Source of the DNA: Thalassobaculaceae bacterium
GTDB lineage: Bacteria; Pseudomonadota; Alphaproteobacteria; Thalassobaculales; Thalassobaculaceae
Reading direction: 5' to 3'
Length of the DNA stretch: 48,668 bases
Assembly (NCBI GenBank): GCA_029212785.1
Contig: JARGOG010000033.1
Span: 1-48,668, forward strand
Shown: positions 8,708-16,653 of the stretch, one piece after another
How the letters are laid out: the number at the start of each line of letters is the position of its first letter
Numbering within the stretch: position 1 is the first letter of the stretch
Translations under genes and position numbers: made by a program
The notes under the pieces: model-generated
What the model was told of the DNA's origin: nothing
Database searches by the model: none
Seen by the model: only the letters and a program-made list of their open reading frames with translations

Positions 8708-10225
8708 CTACTCCCAGCCCTTGAAGCCGGCGACGCGCCAGACTTCGAGTCGCTTGGTCCGACCGTAGCTGGTCACCGAGATCACCCGGACCTGCTCGCG
8801 CACCTCAAAATGGTCGAGGATCGGTCCCGGGTCCTCCCAGTCCGTGATCATCAACGCCCGGTCGGTGGTTTCCGGATCGAACGGCACGGCGAGCTCGTAG
8901 TGATGCTCCGGCCGGCGGTTCCAATCCCAGACATAGACCGGTCGCTTGCCCGGCTGCAACGTGCCGACGCCGAGCTGGTCGCGCATGTAGTACAGCATCG
9001 ACGCCCTGACGATGCGGTCGGTCCTAAGCACCGGCAGGTCGGGATTCGTCAGCACGTCGGGCCGGGTGGCCTCGGCCATTTCCTCCCAACCGCTCATCCG
9101 CGAGAAGCCGCGGTCGGTCATCGGGATGCGCAAGGTCGGCCAGACCGCGACGACCACCGCGAAAGCGAGGCTAGCGACCAGATGCGGCGCCACCGTCGCA
9201 TAGCGCAGCCAGCGTGGCGCCTCGGCCACCAGCCAGAGCGCCACCAGCACCGTCGCCGTCGGATAGGCGGTTGCCGCCCAATTGGCGTTGGCTCGCGACA
9301 GGAAGGCCTGCACGGTGATCACCGCCAGCGGCGGCAGGGCCATGGCCAACAGATACGTCTCGGCCTCGCTCGCCCGGCCGCGGGCCCAGGCGACGACGCG
9401 CCAGGCCAGGATCGCGAACGGGATCGGCCCGAACACGCCGGCCTGTTCGCCGAGGAACTGCAGCGCCTTGGTGATCCGGAATTTCTCTGACGGATCGGCG
9501 CCGAGATTCGTGTTGTCGCCGAGATGGGCGACCGTGGCGAAATGGTGGGCCGCGTTCCAGTACAGGTTCGGCGACAGGATCAGCAGCGCCAGGGCCAGGA
9601 TCGTGCCGCCGCGCAGGTCGCGCAGGATCCAGCGGTCGCGGGGGCAGAGCGCGAGATGCAGGGCGAGGCCGAGAAAGGCATAGGCCATCGCGTATTTCGC
9701 CAGCATGCCGAGGCCGATGGCGAGACCGGCGACCACGGTCCAGCGCCACGATCGCGTGTCCAGCATGCGTCGGCACGCCGTCGCCGCCACCGCCCAGCAG
9801 AACAGCAGTGGGACGTCGGTCGACACGATCAGGCTGGAAAAGGCGATCGACGGGAGAGTGATCCAGATCAACGCCGACCATAGCGCCACCCGGCTGTCCG
9901 CCACCGCCCGGCCGAGGGCGTAGAGCGCCAGGGCGGTGCCGGCATGCAGCAGCGGCGAGGAGGCGCGCACGCAGGCCTCGCCGTCGCCGCAGATCGTGGT
10001 CGTGGCGGCAATGATCCAGGCGATCAGCGGCGGTTTGGTGAAATAGCCGAGGTCGAGGGTCTGGGCCCAAGTCCAGTACTGCGCCTCGTCGCCGTAGAGC
10101 TCTAGCCCCGTCAGCGTGTTGGCGAACAATCTCAGAATGGTCAGCCCGATCACCCAGGCAAGGGCGATGCGCAGATGGGTGAACTCGGAAAGGATCGGGG
10201 CGGATGGCGTCGCGGGGGAGGTCAT
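8708..10225 (-). CDS. PMT/ArnT-type membrane glycosyltransferase (GT-C fold)
   Basis: A 505-residue polytopic protein, related in type to the gene at 1932. The first transmembrane segment is followed by the hallmark periplasmic loop ELYGDEAQYWTWAQTLDLGY, with the GDEAQYW acidic motif, and by FTKPPLIAW, as in PMT_2 family enzymes that use polyprenyl-phosphate sugars. About ten hydrophobic segments follow, with a soluble C-terminal domain of about 130 residues. It lies 33 bp downstream of the K+ channel gene on the same strand and may share its transcript, although a functional link is not obvious. Donor and acceptor are unknown; lipid A, glycolipid or protein glycosylation are all possible. 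Confidence 0.87.
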   Translation of the reverse strand: MTSPATPSAPILSEFTHLRIALAWVIGLTILRLFANTLTGLELYGDEAQYWTWAQTLDLGYFTKPPLIAWIIAATTTICGDGEACVRASSPLLHAGTALALYALGRAVADSRVALWSALIWITLPSIAFSSLIVSTDVPLLFCWAVAATACRRMLDTRSWRWTVVAGLAIGLGMLAKYAMAYAFLGLALHLALCPRDRWILRDLRGGTILALALLILSPNLYWNAAHHFATVAHLGDNTNLGADPSEKFRITKALQFLGEQAGVFGPIPFAILAWRVVAWARGRASEAETYLLAMALPPLAVITVQAFLSRANANWAATAYPTATVLVALWLVAEAPRWLRYATVAPHLVASLAFAVVVAVWPTLRIPMTDRGFSRMSGWEEMAEATRPDVLTNPDLPVLRTDRIVRASMLYYMRDQLGVGTLQPGKRPVYVWDWNRRPEHHYELAVPFDPETTDRALMITDWEDPGPILDHFEVREQVRVISVTSYGRTKRLEVWRVAGFKGWE

Positions 10226-10233
10226 GCAGCCTC

Positions 10234-10263
10234 GGCGTCGGTCAGGATCGGGCGTCGGTCAGG
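10234..10263. repeat. Short tandem duplication at the 3' end of the K+ channel gene
   Basis: The 13-mer GGCGTCGGTCAGG occurs at 10234-10246 and again at 10251-10263, a 17-bp period. The second copy contains the channel gene's stop codon (10259-10261), so a duplication here lengthened the spacer to the next gene. Confidence 0.7.
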
Positions 10264-11173
10264 TTTTCGTGTCCCGCGTGGCGCGCAGCACCGCCTGGAA
10301 GCCGAACAGCAGCAGGATGATGCCGGCGACGATCTGCACCGCCACCACGGCGCGCACCGCGTAGGTGAGCGGCACGATGTCTCCATACCCCACCGTCGAC
10401 AGCGTGACGATGGAGAAGTAGAGGCTCTCGGCGAAACCGATGTCGCGGGCGGCGCCGGAAAAGGTGAAGGTCGCCACCCCGTCGAACCGGTCGATCAGGC
10501 GATAGAGCGCGGCGAAGACGACCGTGATCAGCGAATAGAACGTGAGGAACGCGAAGGCCGGCTTAACCAGCCGGGTCGCAGTCAGGTAGAAGTCCTCGAA
10601 CAGCAGGCCGGTATCGACCAGGAACACCGCCACACTGTGACCGGCGAGGAAGATGACGACGGCGACGACCGACATCGATCCGATCAGCCAGGCGCCTCGC
10701 ACACTGTCGCCCCAACTGTCGAGCGGCACGAGGAAGTTCAGCACGCCGATTGCCATGACCGGCAGCAGCCAGAGAAAGTCGCGGCCGAATCGGGTCTCGA
10801 TGCGCGGGTGCTCTGAGAGGATGACCGAGCGGATGCCGCGACGCCGGACATAGACGGCGATCGCGAAGCCGAGGATCGGCAGCAGAAAGGCGACGACCTC
10901 GACCAACCGGTTCGCCGGCTCGAACCGGGCTTCCAGGAACGAGACATAGACGCAGGCATAGACGCTGATCGCGTTGGCGAAGGTGATCGAGAAGAACCGG
11001 CTGCCCGGCAGCAGACGGTGCAGCAGGGCGACGACAACGGCGACCGTTACCAGCACCATGGCGGTGAGCTGCCAGTTGGCGCCACCGGCCGAGGTCGCGA
11101 CCAGCACCAGCAGGATCACGGTCGCGATCGCGGGGGCCAGCCATGAGGGGCGATGAGTGTCACGCGGGCTCAT
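10259..11173 (-). CDS. Voltage-gated-like potassium channel family protein
   Basis: A 304-residue inner-membrane protein ending in a pore domain. The selectivity filter TVGYGD (residues 260-265) sits in SLYFSIVTLSTVGYGDIVPL between two hydrophobic helices, the Ion_trans_2 pattern. Upstream are about five further hydrophobic segments (residues 12-30, 36-54, 62-80, 90-108, 136-156 and following). These lack the regular arginine ladder of a voltage sensor, so gating cannot be read from the sequence. There is no C-terminal RCK/TrkA or cyclic-nucleotide domain: the protein ends 34 residues after the filter region. The start ATG at 11173 is the first of the frame and is followed directly by the first membrane segment. 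Confidence 0.88.
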   Translation of the reverse strand: MSPRDTHRPSWLAPAIATVILLVLVATSAGGANWQLTAMVLVTVAVVVALLHRLLPGSRFFSITFANAISVYACVYVSFLEARFEPANRLVEVVAFLLPILGFAIAVYVRRRGIRSVILSEHPRIETRFGRDFLWLLPVMAIGVLNFLVPLDSWGDSVRGAWLIGSMSVVAVVIFLAGHSVAVFLVDTGLLFEDFYLTATRLVKPAFAFLTFYSLITVVFAALYRLIDRFDGVATFTFSGAARDIGFAESLYFSIVTLSTVGYGDIVPLTYAVRAVVAVQIVAGIILLLFGFQAVLRATRDTKT

Positions 11174-11252
11174 GGCGTCCTTTTGCCATCATGCGGGTGC
11201 GGGGTCACGGATTCCGCCCCGGGGGCGCCGCAACCCTCTGGCTGTTGTTTAG

Positions 11253-11271
11253 CCCTGGCGCCGGGCCGGGG
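11253..11271. repeat. Short hairpin repeat, copy 3 (CCCTGGC-GCCGG-GCCGGGG)
   Basis: Seven-pair stem including one T.G pair, with the family's 5-nt loop, in the 121-bp gap between the parA-like stop (11295) and the channel start (11173). Confidence 0.5.
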
Positions 11272-11294
11272 AGTGCGGAGAGTGACGCCTCTCC

Positions 11295-12038
11295 CTAGCC
11301 CGTTGCCGCGTCGACCGCGTCCCACAGCGCCCGATAGGCCCCGGCGGCGGCCGTCCGCGGGGCGAAGGCGGTCAGTGGCGCGCGTTCCACGCCCATGCGC
11401 TCGACGGCACTGGCATAAGGGATGGTCACACCCAGGGTATTCTTGTGACTCTTGGGGAAGCTCTCGATGATCTCCCGATGCAGGGCCTTGCGGCGGTCGA
11501 CCATGGAGAAGAACGCCAGCAGCTTCAGCCCCTTGATCTTCTGCTCACCCTTGAACGCCTCGAGCTGGTCGTAGGTGCGCAGGGACAGCGTGGTCGGGAT
11601 CAGCGGGATGATCAGCGCGTCGGCGGCCTCGAACACCGCCTCGGAGACCAGGGAGACGCTCGGCGGGCAGTCGAGCAGAATGATGTCGTACTCGTCGCCC
11701 AGCGGCTTCAGCAGCTTGCGCAGCCGACGGGTCGATTTCTTTTCGGCCTCCAGCAGCAGGTCGAGATTGCGGAAGCTGAAATCGGCCGGGATCAGGTCCA
11801 GGTTCTCATGGTCGGTGGCCTTGATCAGGCCATCCAGATCCCGCTTGCCACTGACCAGGCCCTTGCCGCCGCCCTTCACCTTGGTCTTCACCCGGAAATA
11901 GAAGCTGGCGGCACCCTGCGGGTCGAGATCGATGACCAGCACCCGATGGCCGCGTTGGGCCGCCACATGGGCCAGGTTCACCGCCGCCGCCGTCTTACCC
12001 ACGCCACCCTTGATATTGTAGCTCGCCAGGATCCGCAT
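11295..12038 (-). CDS. Orphan ParA/MinD-type ATPase
   Basis: A 247-residue P-loop ATPase of the ParA/McdA class. It has the deviant Walker A KGGVGKT (residues 10-16) with its signature lysine, the A' motif DLDPQGAAS, and Walker B IILLDCPPS, so it should dimerise on ATP and bind DNA non-specifically. No parB, chromosomal partition genes or parS-like repeats are nearby, so it probably positions some other cargo. Its ATG overlaps the stop of the CHAD gene (TGATG), and a very good ribosome site AAGGAGG (12049-12043) lies at the end of that gene, indicating coupled and efficient translation. The partnership with a polyphosphate-binding CHAD protein suggests polyphosphate granule positioning (inference). 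Confidence 0.9.
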   Translation of the reverse strand: MRILASYNIKGGVGKTAAAVNLAHVAAQRGHRVLVIDLDPQGAASFYFRVKTKVKGGGKGLVSGKRDLDGLIKATDHENLDLIPADFSFRNLDLLLEAEKKSTRRLRKLLKPLGDEYDIILLDCPPSVSLVSEAVFEAADALIIPLIPTTLSLRTYDQLEAFKGEQKIKGLKLLAFFSMVDRRKALHREIIESFPKSHKNTLGVTIPYASAVERMGVERAPLTAFAPRTAAAGAYRALWDAVDAATG

Positions 12039-13648
12039 CAGTCCTCCTTGGGGCCGCGGGCCGGTGTCTTGCCCGTGGTGGTCGTGCTGCCATGGCGCGG
12101 GTCGCCCCGGCCATTAAAAATGCCATGGAACAGCGCCTGCGTCTCCTTGGCGGCGAAGGTTTCGAACGCCTCGGCGAACTCGGCACGGGCGGCCCGGCGG
12201 TCGCGCTCCAGCTCCTCGCTCCAGGCGCCGATGGCCATCAGCGCCTCGGCGGTGTCGCCCTTTCCGGATGCAAGCGCCCGTCCGTAGCCGTGCAGAGCCT
12301 CGACCTGGACCTCGCGGTCCTGCACCCGGCCGAGTACGTCCTGCAGGCCCTTGAGCGCCCTGATCGCCGGCTTCGTCGTCTCCCGCGGCAGAACCTCGCC
12401 GAGGAACTCGGTGACATAGCGCAGCTTCTTCATGCGCTTGCGCAGGTCGTGCAGCATCTCGGCTTCGCTGTCCGGTCCGATCCGGCGGCCGTCGCGCAGT
12501 GCCTTGCGCAGCAGGTTTTGCCCACGGCTCGATACCACCTCGGTGAAGGGCGCACGCAGCGACGCGGTCGCCGTCCAGTTCGCGCTCGACGGGCTCAGGC
12601 TGTCGCGCCAGCGTGCGACCAGAGACTGGAACCGGGTGCCGGAAAGTTCGAGCGCCAGATCGCGGTGGGCGGCTGTCTTCAGGGCGAGCAGATGACGTTC
12701 CAGCGTGTCGAGCGCGGCCGGGTCGTCATCCGACCTGGCACGGCGTCCGGCGAGATCCAGGAGTTGGACGTCGAGATCGCGCAGTGGGCTGGTGACCCGA
12801 CCGAGCCAGCGGAACCCGTCGATCGCGTCGGCCCGACCCTCCAGTGCGATCGCCTGGGAAAGCTGCGAAAGGGCGGAGCGGCTGCGTCGGATGGCGACGC
12901 GGAACTGGTGCAGGTAGTCCGGATGCCGGTCGGCCAGCACCCCGGACAGCCGGTCCTCGAGCACGTCGAGCTGGGCCGACAGGATTTCCCGCATGGCCGG
13001 GCCGGCCGGGTCGTCGGGACGCAGGTCGGCGCCGATTCTTCCCGGAACGGACACGATCGCGGGTTGGATCCGCGCGATGGCCGATACGTCCGTGGCCGGC
13101 CAAGCCAGGTCATGCTCGAAGGTGGCGCGGACCCGGCGTGCGTCGGCCTCGTAGCCCTTCAGCGCACGTGTTTCGACGTCAACGGCACGGTCGCCGTCGG
13201 GCGCCGTCGCCAGCGTCACGACGATGCGGCAGCGGATTTTACCTTCGGCGTCACGCAGGGCGGTGACCGTCTCTCGCACCTGCAACTCGGCAACCGGATG
13301 CAGGGCCCGGCCACGGCTCAACGCTTCGAGATGACGGCGCAGGGGGCCCATCGGCAGTTCGTTGTCGAAGGCCGGTGCCGGGCTTGGGACCTCCGCCGAT
13401 GCGAGCGCCGTCCCGCTGAGCGTGGCGAGGCTCCACGTCTCCCGATCGCCGCCGGCGGGAAAGCTGGCAAGTCGGTGGCCGCCGCGGGTGAGCCGATAGT
13501 TGGCGCTGTCGCGCAGGGTCAGCGGATAGGTGCGCACTTCTGCCGGATCCGCGCTCAGTGATCCGCGCACGGCATTGATCGCGGCCGTCAGGTCGTGTTC
13601 GGATTCCGGCCAGCCTACGGGCGGTATGAAGGCGCAAGGAGAGGTCAT
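12038..13648 (-). CDS. CHAD domain protein with degenerate N-terminal CYTH domain
   Basis: A 536-residue protein. The C-terminal part (about residues 230-500) is a CHAD domain: helical, with conserved His/Arg patches such as YLHQFRVAIRRSRSAL and MLHDLRKRMKKLRYVTEFL. CHAD domains bind inorganic polyphosphate, and CHAD proteins are known to coat polyphosphate granules. The N-terminal third resembles a worn CYTH triphosphate-tunnel domain (LRRHLEALSRGRALHPVAEL, then the LRDAEG turn), but the ExExK motif is not visible, so catalysis is doubtful. The start at 13648 is preferred over the frame start at 13717 because it leaves 17 bp after the upstream stop instead of a 52-bp overlap; the ribosome site is weak. 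Middle gene of a three-gene operon with the orphan ParA. Confidence 0.85.
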   Translation of the reverse strand: MTSPCAFIPPVGWPESEHDLTAAINAVRGSLSADPAEVRTYPLTLRDSANYRLTRGGHRLASFPAGGDRETWSLATLSGTALASAEVPSPAPAFDNELPMGPLRRHLEALSRGRALHPVAELQVRETVTALRDAEGKIRCRIVVTLATAPDGDRAVDVETRALKGYEADARRVRATFEHDLAWPATDVSAIARIQPAIVSVPGRIGADLRPDDPAGPAMREILSAQLDVLEDRLSGVLADRHPDYLHQFRVAIRRSRSALSQLSQAIALEGRADAIDGFRWLGRVTSPLRDLDVQLLDLAGRRARSDDDPAALDTLERHLLALKTAAHRDLALELSGTRFQSLVARWRDSLSPSSANWTATASLRAPFTEVVSSRGQNLLRKALRDGRRIGPDSEAEMLHDLRKRMKKLRYVTEFLGEVLPRETTKPAIRALKGLQDVLGRVQDREVQVEALHGYGRALASGKGDTAEALMAIGAWSEELERDRRAARAEFAEAFETFAAKETQALFHGIFNGRGDPRHGSTTTTGKTPARGPKED

Positions 13649-13665
13649 CAGCAAAATGGTGCCGC

Positions 13666-14037
13666 TTATGCCGCGACCGAGGAAGAGCCGCCGTGCGAAA
13701 GCACCGCGCGCATCCAATGGCCGATCCTGGCGAAAACGGTTTCCGGTCGAGCCCTGTCGTCGTCATGCCGGGAGAGCCATCGCAACTTCTGCTCAATCCG
13801 GCGGGCGCGTGCGGGTTCGAGCAGGCGGGTGGCGAGTATGGCCGCGATCAGGTCACGCTGAAGTAGCTGACTCGCTCGATCCTGCGGTGGCGTGCCCGCG
13901 CACCGCAGTCGGCGCTCGATCCCGGCGAGACGGCGCTCCAACTCGCGCAGCGGCATCAGAGGACGGAACCGCAGCCGGTTCGCCGCCACAAGTCGCAGAG
14001 TCGGGCGACACTTCGTCTGATTGTCATTGTCGCTCAT
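13666..14037 (-). CDS. Small arginine-rich protein of unknown function, first gene of the CHAD-ParA operon
   Basis: A 123-residue, very basic protein that I do not recognise. It is rich in Arg and Leu, with predicted helical stretches (LRELERRLAGIERRL, residues 40-54; ARRIEQKLRWL) that could form coiled-coil or nucleic-acid/polyanion-binding helices; there is no signal peptide or membrane segment. The start at 14037 is supported by the ribosome site GGAGGA just upstream and by a promoter with TAAATC at 14060-14055, which gives a leader of about 11 nt. The frame could be read from 14067, but that start would lie upstream of the predicted transcript. It precedes the CHAD gene by 17 bp and probably functions with CHAD and ParA; an adaptor role is inference. 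Confidence 0.7.
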   Translation of the reverse strand: MSDNDNQTKCRPTLRLVAANRLRFRPLMPLRELERRLAGIERRLRCAGTPPQDRASQLLQRDLIAAILATRLLEPARARRIEQKLRWLSRHDDDRARPETVFARIGHWMRAVLSHGGSSSVAA

Positions 14038-14054
14038 GCTTTCCTCCATCGCTC

Positions 14055-14083
14055 GATTTAAGCGCACAAAGTGCGCATTTCAA
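14055..14083 (-). promoter_or_regulatory. Promoter of the CHAD-ParA operon with an operator dyad in its spacer
   Basis: Minus strand: -35 TTGAAA (14083-14078), a 17-bp spacer and -10 TAAATC (14060-14055), with predicted initiation near 14048 and the ATG at 14037. The spacer is filled by the perfect dyad GCGCAC-AAA-GTGCGC (14062-14076), which makes this a very likely operator. Confidence 0.7.
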
Positions 14084-14107
14084 GCAGGATCTGCGCACCC
14101 CGTGCGC
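14062..14107. promoter_or_regulatory. Twin dyad operator (two copies of GCGCAC-N3-GTGCGC)
   Basis: GCGCAC-AAA-GTGCGC at 14062-14076 and GCGCAC-CCC-GTGCGC at 14093-14107. The arms are identical, the 3-nt centres differ, and the centres are 31 bp apart, about three helical turns, so two dimers would bind the same face. The sites lie between the CHAD-ParA operon and the sterol desaturase gene and could control both. The cognate regulator is not identifiable from the window. Confidence 0.75.
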
Positions 14108-14151
14108 TTTGTTGAAAAATTACGTCAACCTACTGAAAAACCAGGAAAATA

Positions 14152-14180
14152 TTGGTAAATCCAAGCATTTGGCGTAAAAT
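14152..14180 (+). promoter_or_regulatory. Predicted promoter of the sterol desaturase family gene
   Basis: TTGGTA (14152-14157), a 17-bp spacer and TAAAAT (14175-14180) in an A+T-rich tract. Initiation near 14187 is before the ATG at 14202 and after the GTG at 14184, which favours the ATG as the start. Confidence 0.55.
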
Positions 14181-14201
14181 GCTGTGCATCTTGACCAGAG
14201 A

Positions 14202-15122
14202 ATGGCGGAGCCGGTCTTGAAGAAACACGCGCTTGCCGTGGCCCGGGCCTTGCTGTGGCCCGGGCTGTTTTTCGCCTGTCTGACAGCGGTGGGAACCGGG
14301 CTGGCATCGGGTGCGCCCGCCGTCGCGTTCAACACCACATACCTGCTTCTGGCGGCGGCGCTGGCGGTGCTGGAACGCCTGATGCCCTACGAGCGGCAAT
14401 GGCTCGCCTCGGATGACCAACTGCTCCCCGACCTGCTGCACACGGTGCTGACCAAGGGTTTCGTGCAGGTGGTCGTGCTGATGACGGCGGTGATCGGCGT
14501 TGCCGACGTATTGGCGGCCGAAGGCGGTGTCTGGTGGCCGCGCGCCTGGCCGCTGGCGCTTCAGGTCACGCTCGGCCTTCTGGTGGCGGAATTCGGTCTC
14601 TACTGGGCCCACCGCCTGTCACACGAGTGGCCGATCCTGTGGCGCTTTCACGCCGTGCATCATTCGGTAGAGCGGCTCTGGTTCTTCAATACCGGACGGT
14701 TCCATGTGGTCGATACCGTCGTCAGTCTCGCTTTTGGCCAGATCCTGCTGATGCTCGCCGGCGCGCCCAGGGACGTCGTCATCTGGACCGGGGCGGCCAC
14801 CGCCTTCATCGGCATCCTGACCCACTGCAATGTCGACATGCGGACCGGCTGGCTCGACTACGTCTTCAACACACCACGCCTGCATCGCTGGCATCACAGC
14901 CGCAATCCGGAGGAAGGGAACAGCAACTACGGCGAAAATCTGATGATATTCGACCTGCTGTTCGGAACCTTCCTGCGGCCCGAGCGCCGATCGCCGGTGA
15001 ATATCGGCATCGACGGCCCGATGCCGCGCGGGTTCCTGGGCCAGCTCGCCCAGCCGTTCCAGCGCGACGGGTCCGAGGGACTCGTGGCCGAGCCGTCAGT
15101 CGGCCGCCCCAGCCCGCCCTGA
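14202..15122 (+). CDS. Sterol desaturase / fatty acid hydroxylase superfamily protein
   Basis: A 306-residue integral membrane di-iron oxygenase. Histidine clusters HRLSH (about residue 140), HAVHH (about 155) and HRWHH (about 228) ligate the two irons, following hydrophobic segments near residues 12-30, 40-58, 80-100 and 120-138. Such enzymes hydroxylate or desaturate C-H bonds of lipids such as sterols, hopanoids, carotenoids or ether lipids; the substrate cannot be read here. The start at 14202 is chosen because the predicted transcript begins at about 14187, after the upstream GTG. The gene is transcribed away from the CHAD-ParA operon across the twin dyad and may share its regulator. It is convergent with the DUF4174 gene, 11 bp apart. 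Confidence 0.88.
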   Translation: MAEPVLKKHALAVARALLWPGLFFACLTAVGTGLASGAPAVAFNTTYLLLAAALAVLERLMPYERQWLASDDQLLPDLLHTVLTKGFVQVVVLMTAVIGVADVLAAEGGVWWPRAWPLALQVTLGLLVAEFGLYWAHRLSHEWPILWRFHAVHHSVERLWFFNTGRFHVVDTVVSLAFGQILLMLAGAPRDVVIWTGAATAFIGILTHCNVDMRTGWLDYVFNTPRLHRWHHSRNPEEGNSNYGENLMIFDLLFGTFLRPERRSPVNIGIDGPMPRGFLGQLAQPFQRDGSEGLVAEPSVGRPSPP

Positions 15123-15133
15123 TCAGGGCGGAA

Positions 15134-15583
15134 TCAGGTTTTCTGGCCGCGCTGGCGCATTTCCTGCTGACGCACCGGCATGGCGTCGACGGTCTGGAAC
15201 AGCTCGTCCGCCGTCAGCGCCTTGTCCCGGCGCAAACTCTCTTTGCCGTCCTTGCCGATCAGGATCACGGTGAACTCGATGATCGAGGTCCCGAACTCCT
15301 TGCGCAGCGCCTTGGCGTTCATCTCGATGGCGATCTTGCCATCGATGAAGACGGAATCCTGAATGACCTCTACGACGGTCATCTCCCGTTCTTTCAGGCC
15401 TGCGGTGGCATCCTTGAGCCGCTGACGCTGCACCACCAGGTTCGGGTGCGGTTTGACCGGCGCGAAGACGAGCAGCAGCCGGCGTTTCCAGCGGTACTTG
15501 TCCAACAGGCCGGCTGAGGCCGGTGTCGCCACCATGGCCAGGAGCCCGGACCCCGCGAGCGCCAAAAGTTCCCTCCGTCGCAT
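15134..15583 (-). CDS. DUF4174 domain-containing exported protein
   Basis: A 149-residue protein with an N-terminal export signal (RRRELLALAGSGLLAMVATP, cleavage after ASA) whose twin-arginine-like start suggests Tat or Sec export. The mature part begins with LLDKYRWKRRLLLVFAP, the characteristic opening of DUF4174, a thioredoxin-like fold family. There is no CxxC, so disulfide chemistry is unlikely. The charged middle and the strand EFTVILIGKDGKESLR fit the domain. The function is unknown. The start at 15583 is chosen because it opens the signal peptide directly and GGAAAGGGA lies upstream; a TTG at 15622 would extend it by 13 non-conserved residues. Confidence 0.85.
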   Translation of the reverse strand: MRRRELLALAGSGLLAMVATPASAGLLDKYRWKRRLLLVFAPVKPHPNLVVQRQRLKDATAGLKEREMTVVEVIQDSVFIDGKIAIEMNAKALRKEFGTSIIEFTVILIGKDGKESLRRDKALTADELFQTVDAMPVRQQEMRQRGQKT

Positions 15584-15702
15584 CGCCGCATTCCCTTTCC
15601 TTTGTGCCGGTGCTGAAATCAACGAAACGCCGATAGCGGCCCGGGCTGGTTATTCGCGGTTCGATATGGGCATTGAGCCAAAAAAAGCGAGGGAGGACAA
15701 TG

Positions 15703-16653
15703 ATGGCTGCCTATAAGCCGTTCGACGCGGTCAGACGGATCGCCGTTCTGGGCACCGGAACGATCGGGGCGAGCTGGGCCGCGTACTTCCTCGCCCGCGG
15801 CTATGACGTGATCGCCTGGGATCCGGGCGATGGCTGGAAGCAGCGCCTCCAGGCCTTTGTCGACAACGCCCGTCCGCAACTGCAGGCGATCGGCACGACG
15901 GTCGGCGCGGAAGGCAGGCTCACCCTGGTGGACGATCCGGCGACGGCCGTGGCCGATGCGGATTTCGTGCAGGAGAACGCGCCGGAGCGCGCGCCGATCA
16001 AGCTCGACCTGTACCGACGGATCGACAATGCCGTTCCCGAGCACACGGTGGTGGCGACCTCGACCTCGGGTCTGATCCTGTCGGACCTGCAGGACGGCAT
16101 AGGCTTCGCGCCGCGCCTCGTCGTCGGCCACCCGTTCAATCCACCCCACCTGATCCCGCTCGTCGAAGTGGTGCTCGGCAAGGCGACGGAGCAGGCGGCG
16201 GCGGAGTGGGCGCATGGCTTCTACGGCCATATCGGCAAGCACGCGATCTATGTGAACAAGGAGGTCCCGGGGCACCTCGCCAACCGGCTGCAGGCGGCCC
16301 TGTGGCGCGAGGCGGTGAACGCGGTCGCCGACGGTCTCGCCAGCGTCGAGGACGTCAACGCTGCCATCGCCCAGGGTCCGGGGTTGCGTCTCGCGTTGAT
16401 GGGGCCGCACATGGTGTTCAATCTGACTGGCGGAAAGGGCGGGTATGAGGCGATGCTGGAGCAGTTCGGCCCGCCGATAGAAGGCTGGTGGAAGGACATG
16501 CAGAAGACGCCGACGCTCACGCCCGACCTGAAGGCGACGCTGATCGAAGGGATCAGACAGGAGATGGGCGCGCGCACGATCGACGACCTGGAGCAGCAGC
16601 GCGATGCGCGGCTGATCGCCCTGTTGAAGATGCTGAAGGAGACCGCATCGTGA
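15703..16653 (+). CDS. 3-hydroxyacyl-CoA dehydrogenase family protein, L-carnitine dehydrogenase-like
   Basis: A 316-residue cytoplasmic NAD-dependent dehydrogenase. The N-terminal Rossmann motif is VLGTGTIGASWAAYF. The catalytic region has TSTSG, then HPFNPPHLIPLVEVV (catalytic His), and the C-terminal dimerisation domain has GPGLRLALMGPHMVFNLTGG. This pattern is shared by L-carnitine 3-dehydrogenase and lambda-crystallin/L-gulonate dehydrogenase. The carnitine cleavage enzyme (BKACE family) that normally accompanies lcdH is not adjacent, so the substrate is open. GGGAGG at 15691-15696 lies six bases before the ATG at 15703; the ATG at 15700 is also possible. The stop overlaps the GTG of the next gene, making a dehydrogenase-oxidase operon. 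Confidence 0.8.
   Translation: MAAYKPFDAVRRIAVLGTGTIGASWAAYFLARGYDVIAWDPGDGWKQRLQAFVDNARPQLQAIGTTVGAEGRLTLVDDPATAVADADFVQENAPERAPIKLDLYRRIDNAVPEHTVVATSTSGLILSDLQDGIGFAPRLVVGHPFNPPHLIPLVEVVLGKATEQAAAEWAHGFYGHIGKHAIYVNKEVPGHLANRLQAALWREAVNAVADGLASVEDVNAAIAQGPGLRLALMGPHMVFNLTGGKGGYEAMLEQFGPPIEGWWKDMQKTPTLTPDLKATLIEGIRQEMGARTIDDLEQQRDARLIALLKMLKETAS

Noticed and set aside
12092-13561. 489-codon open frame antisense to the CHAD gene
   Set aside because: Reverse-frame composition; the CHAD domain on the minus strand is clear.
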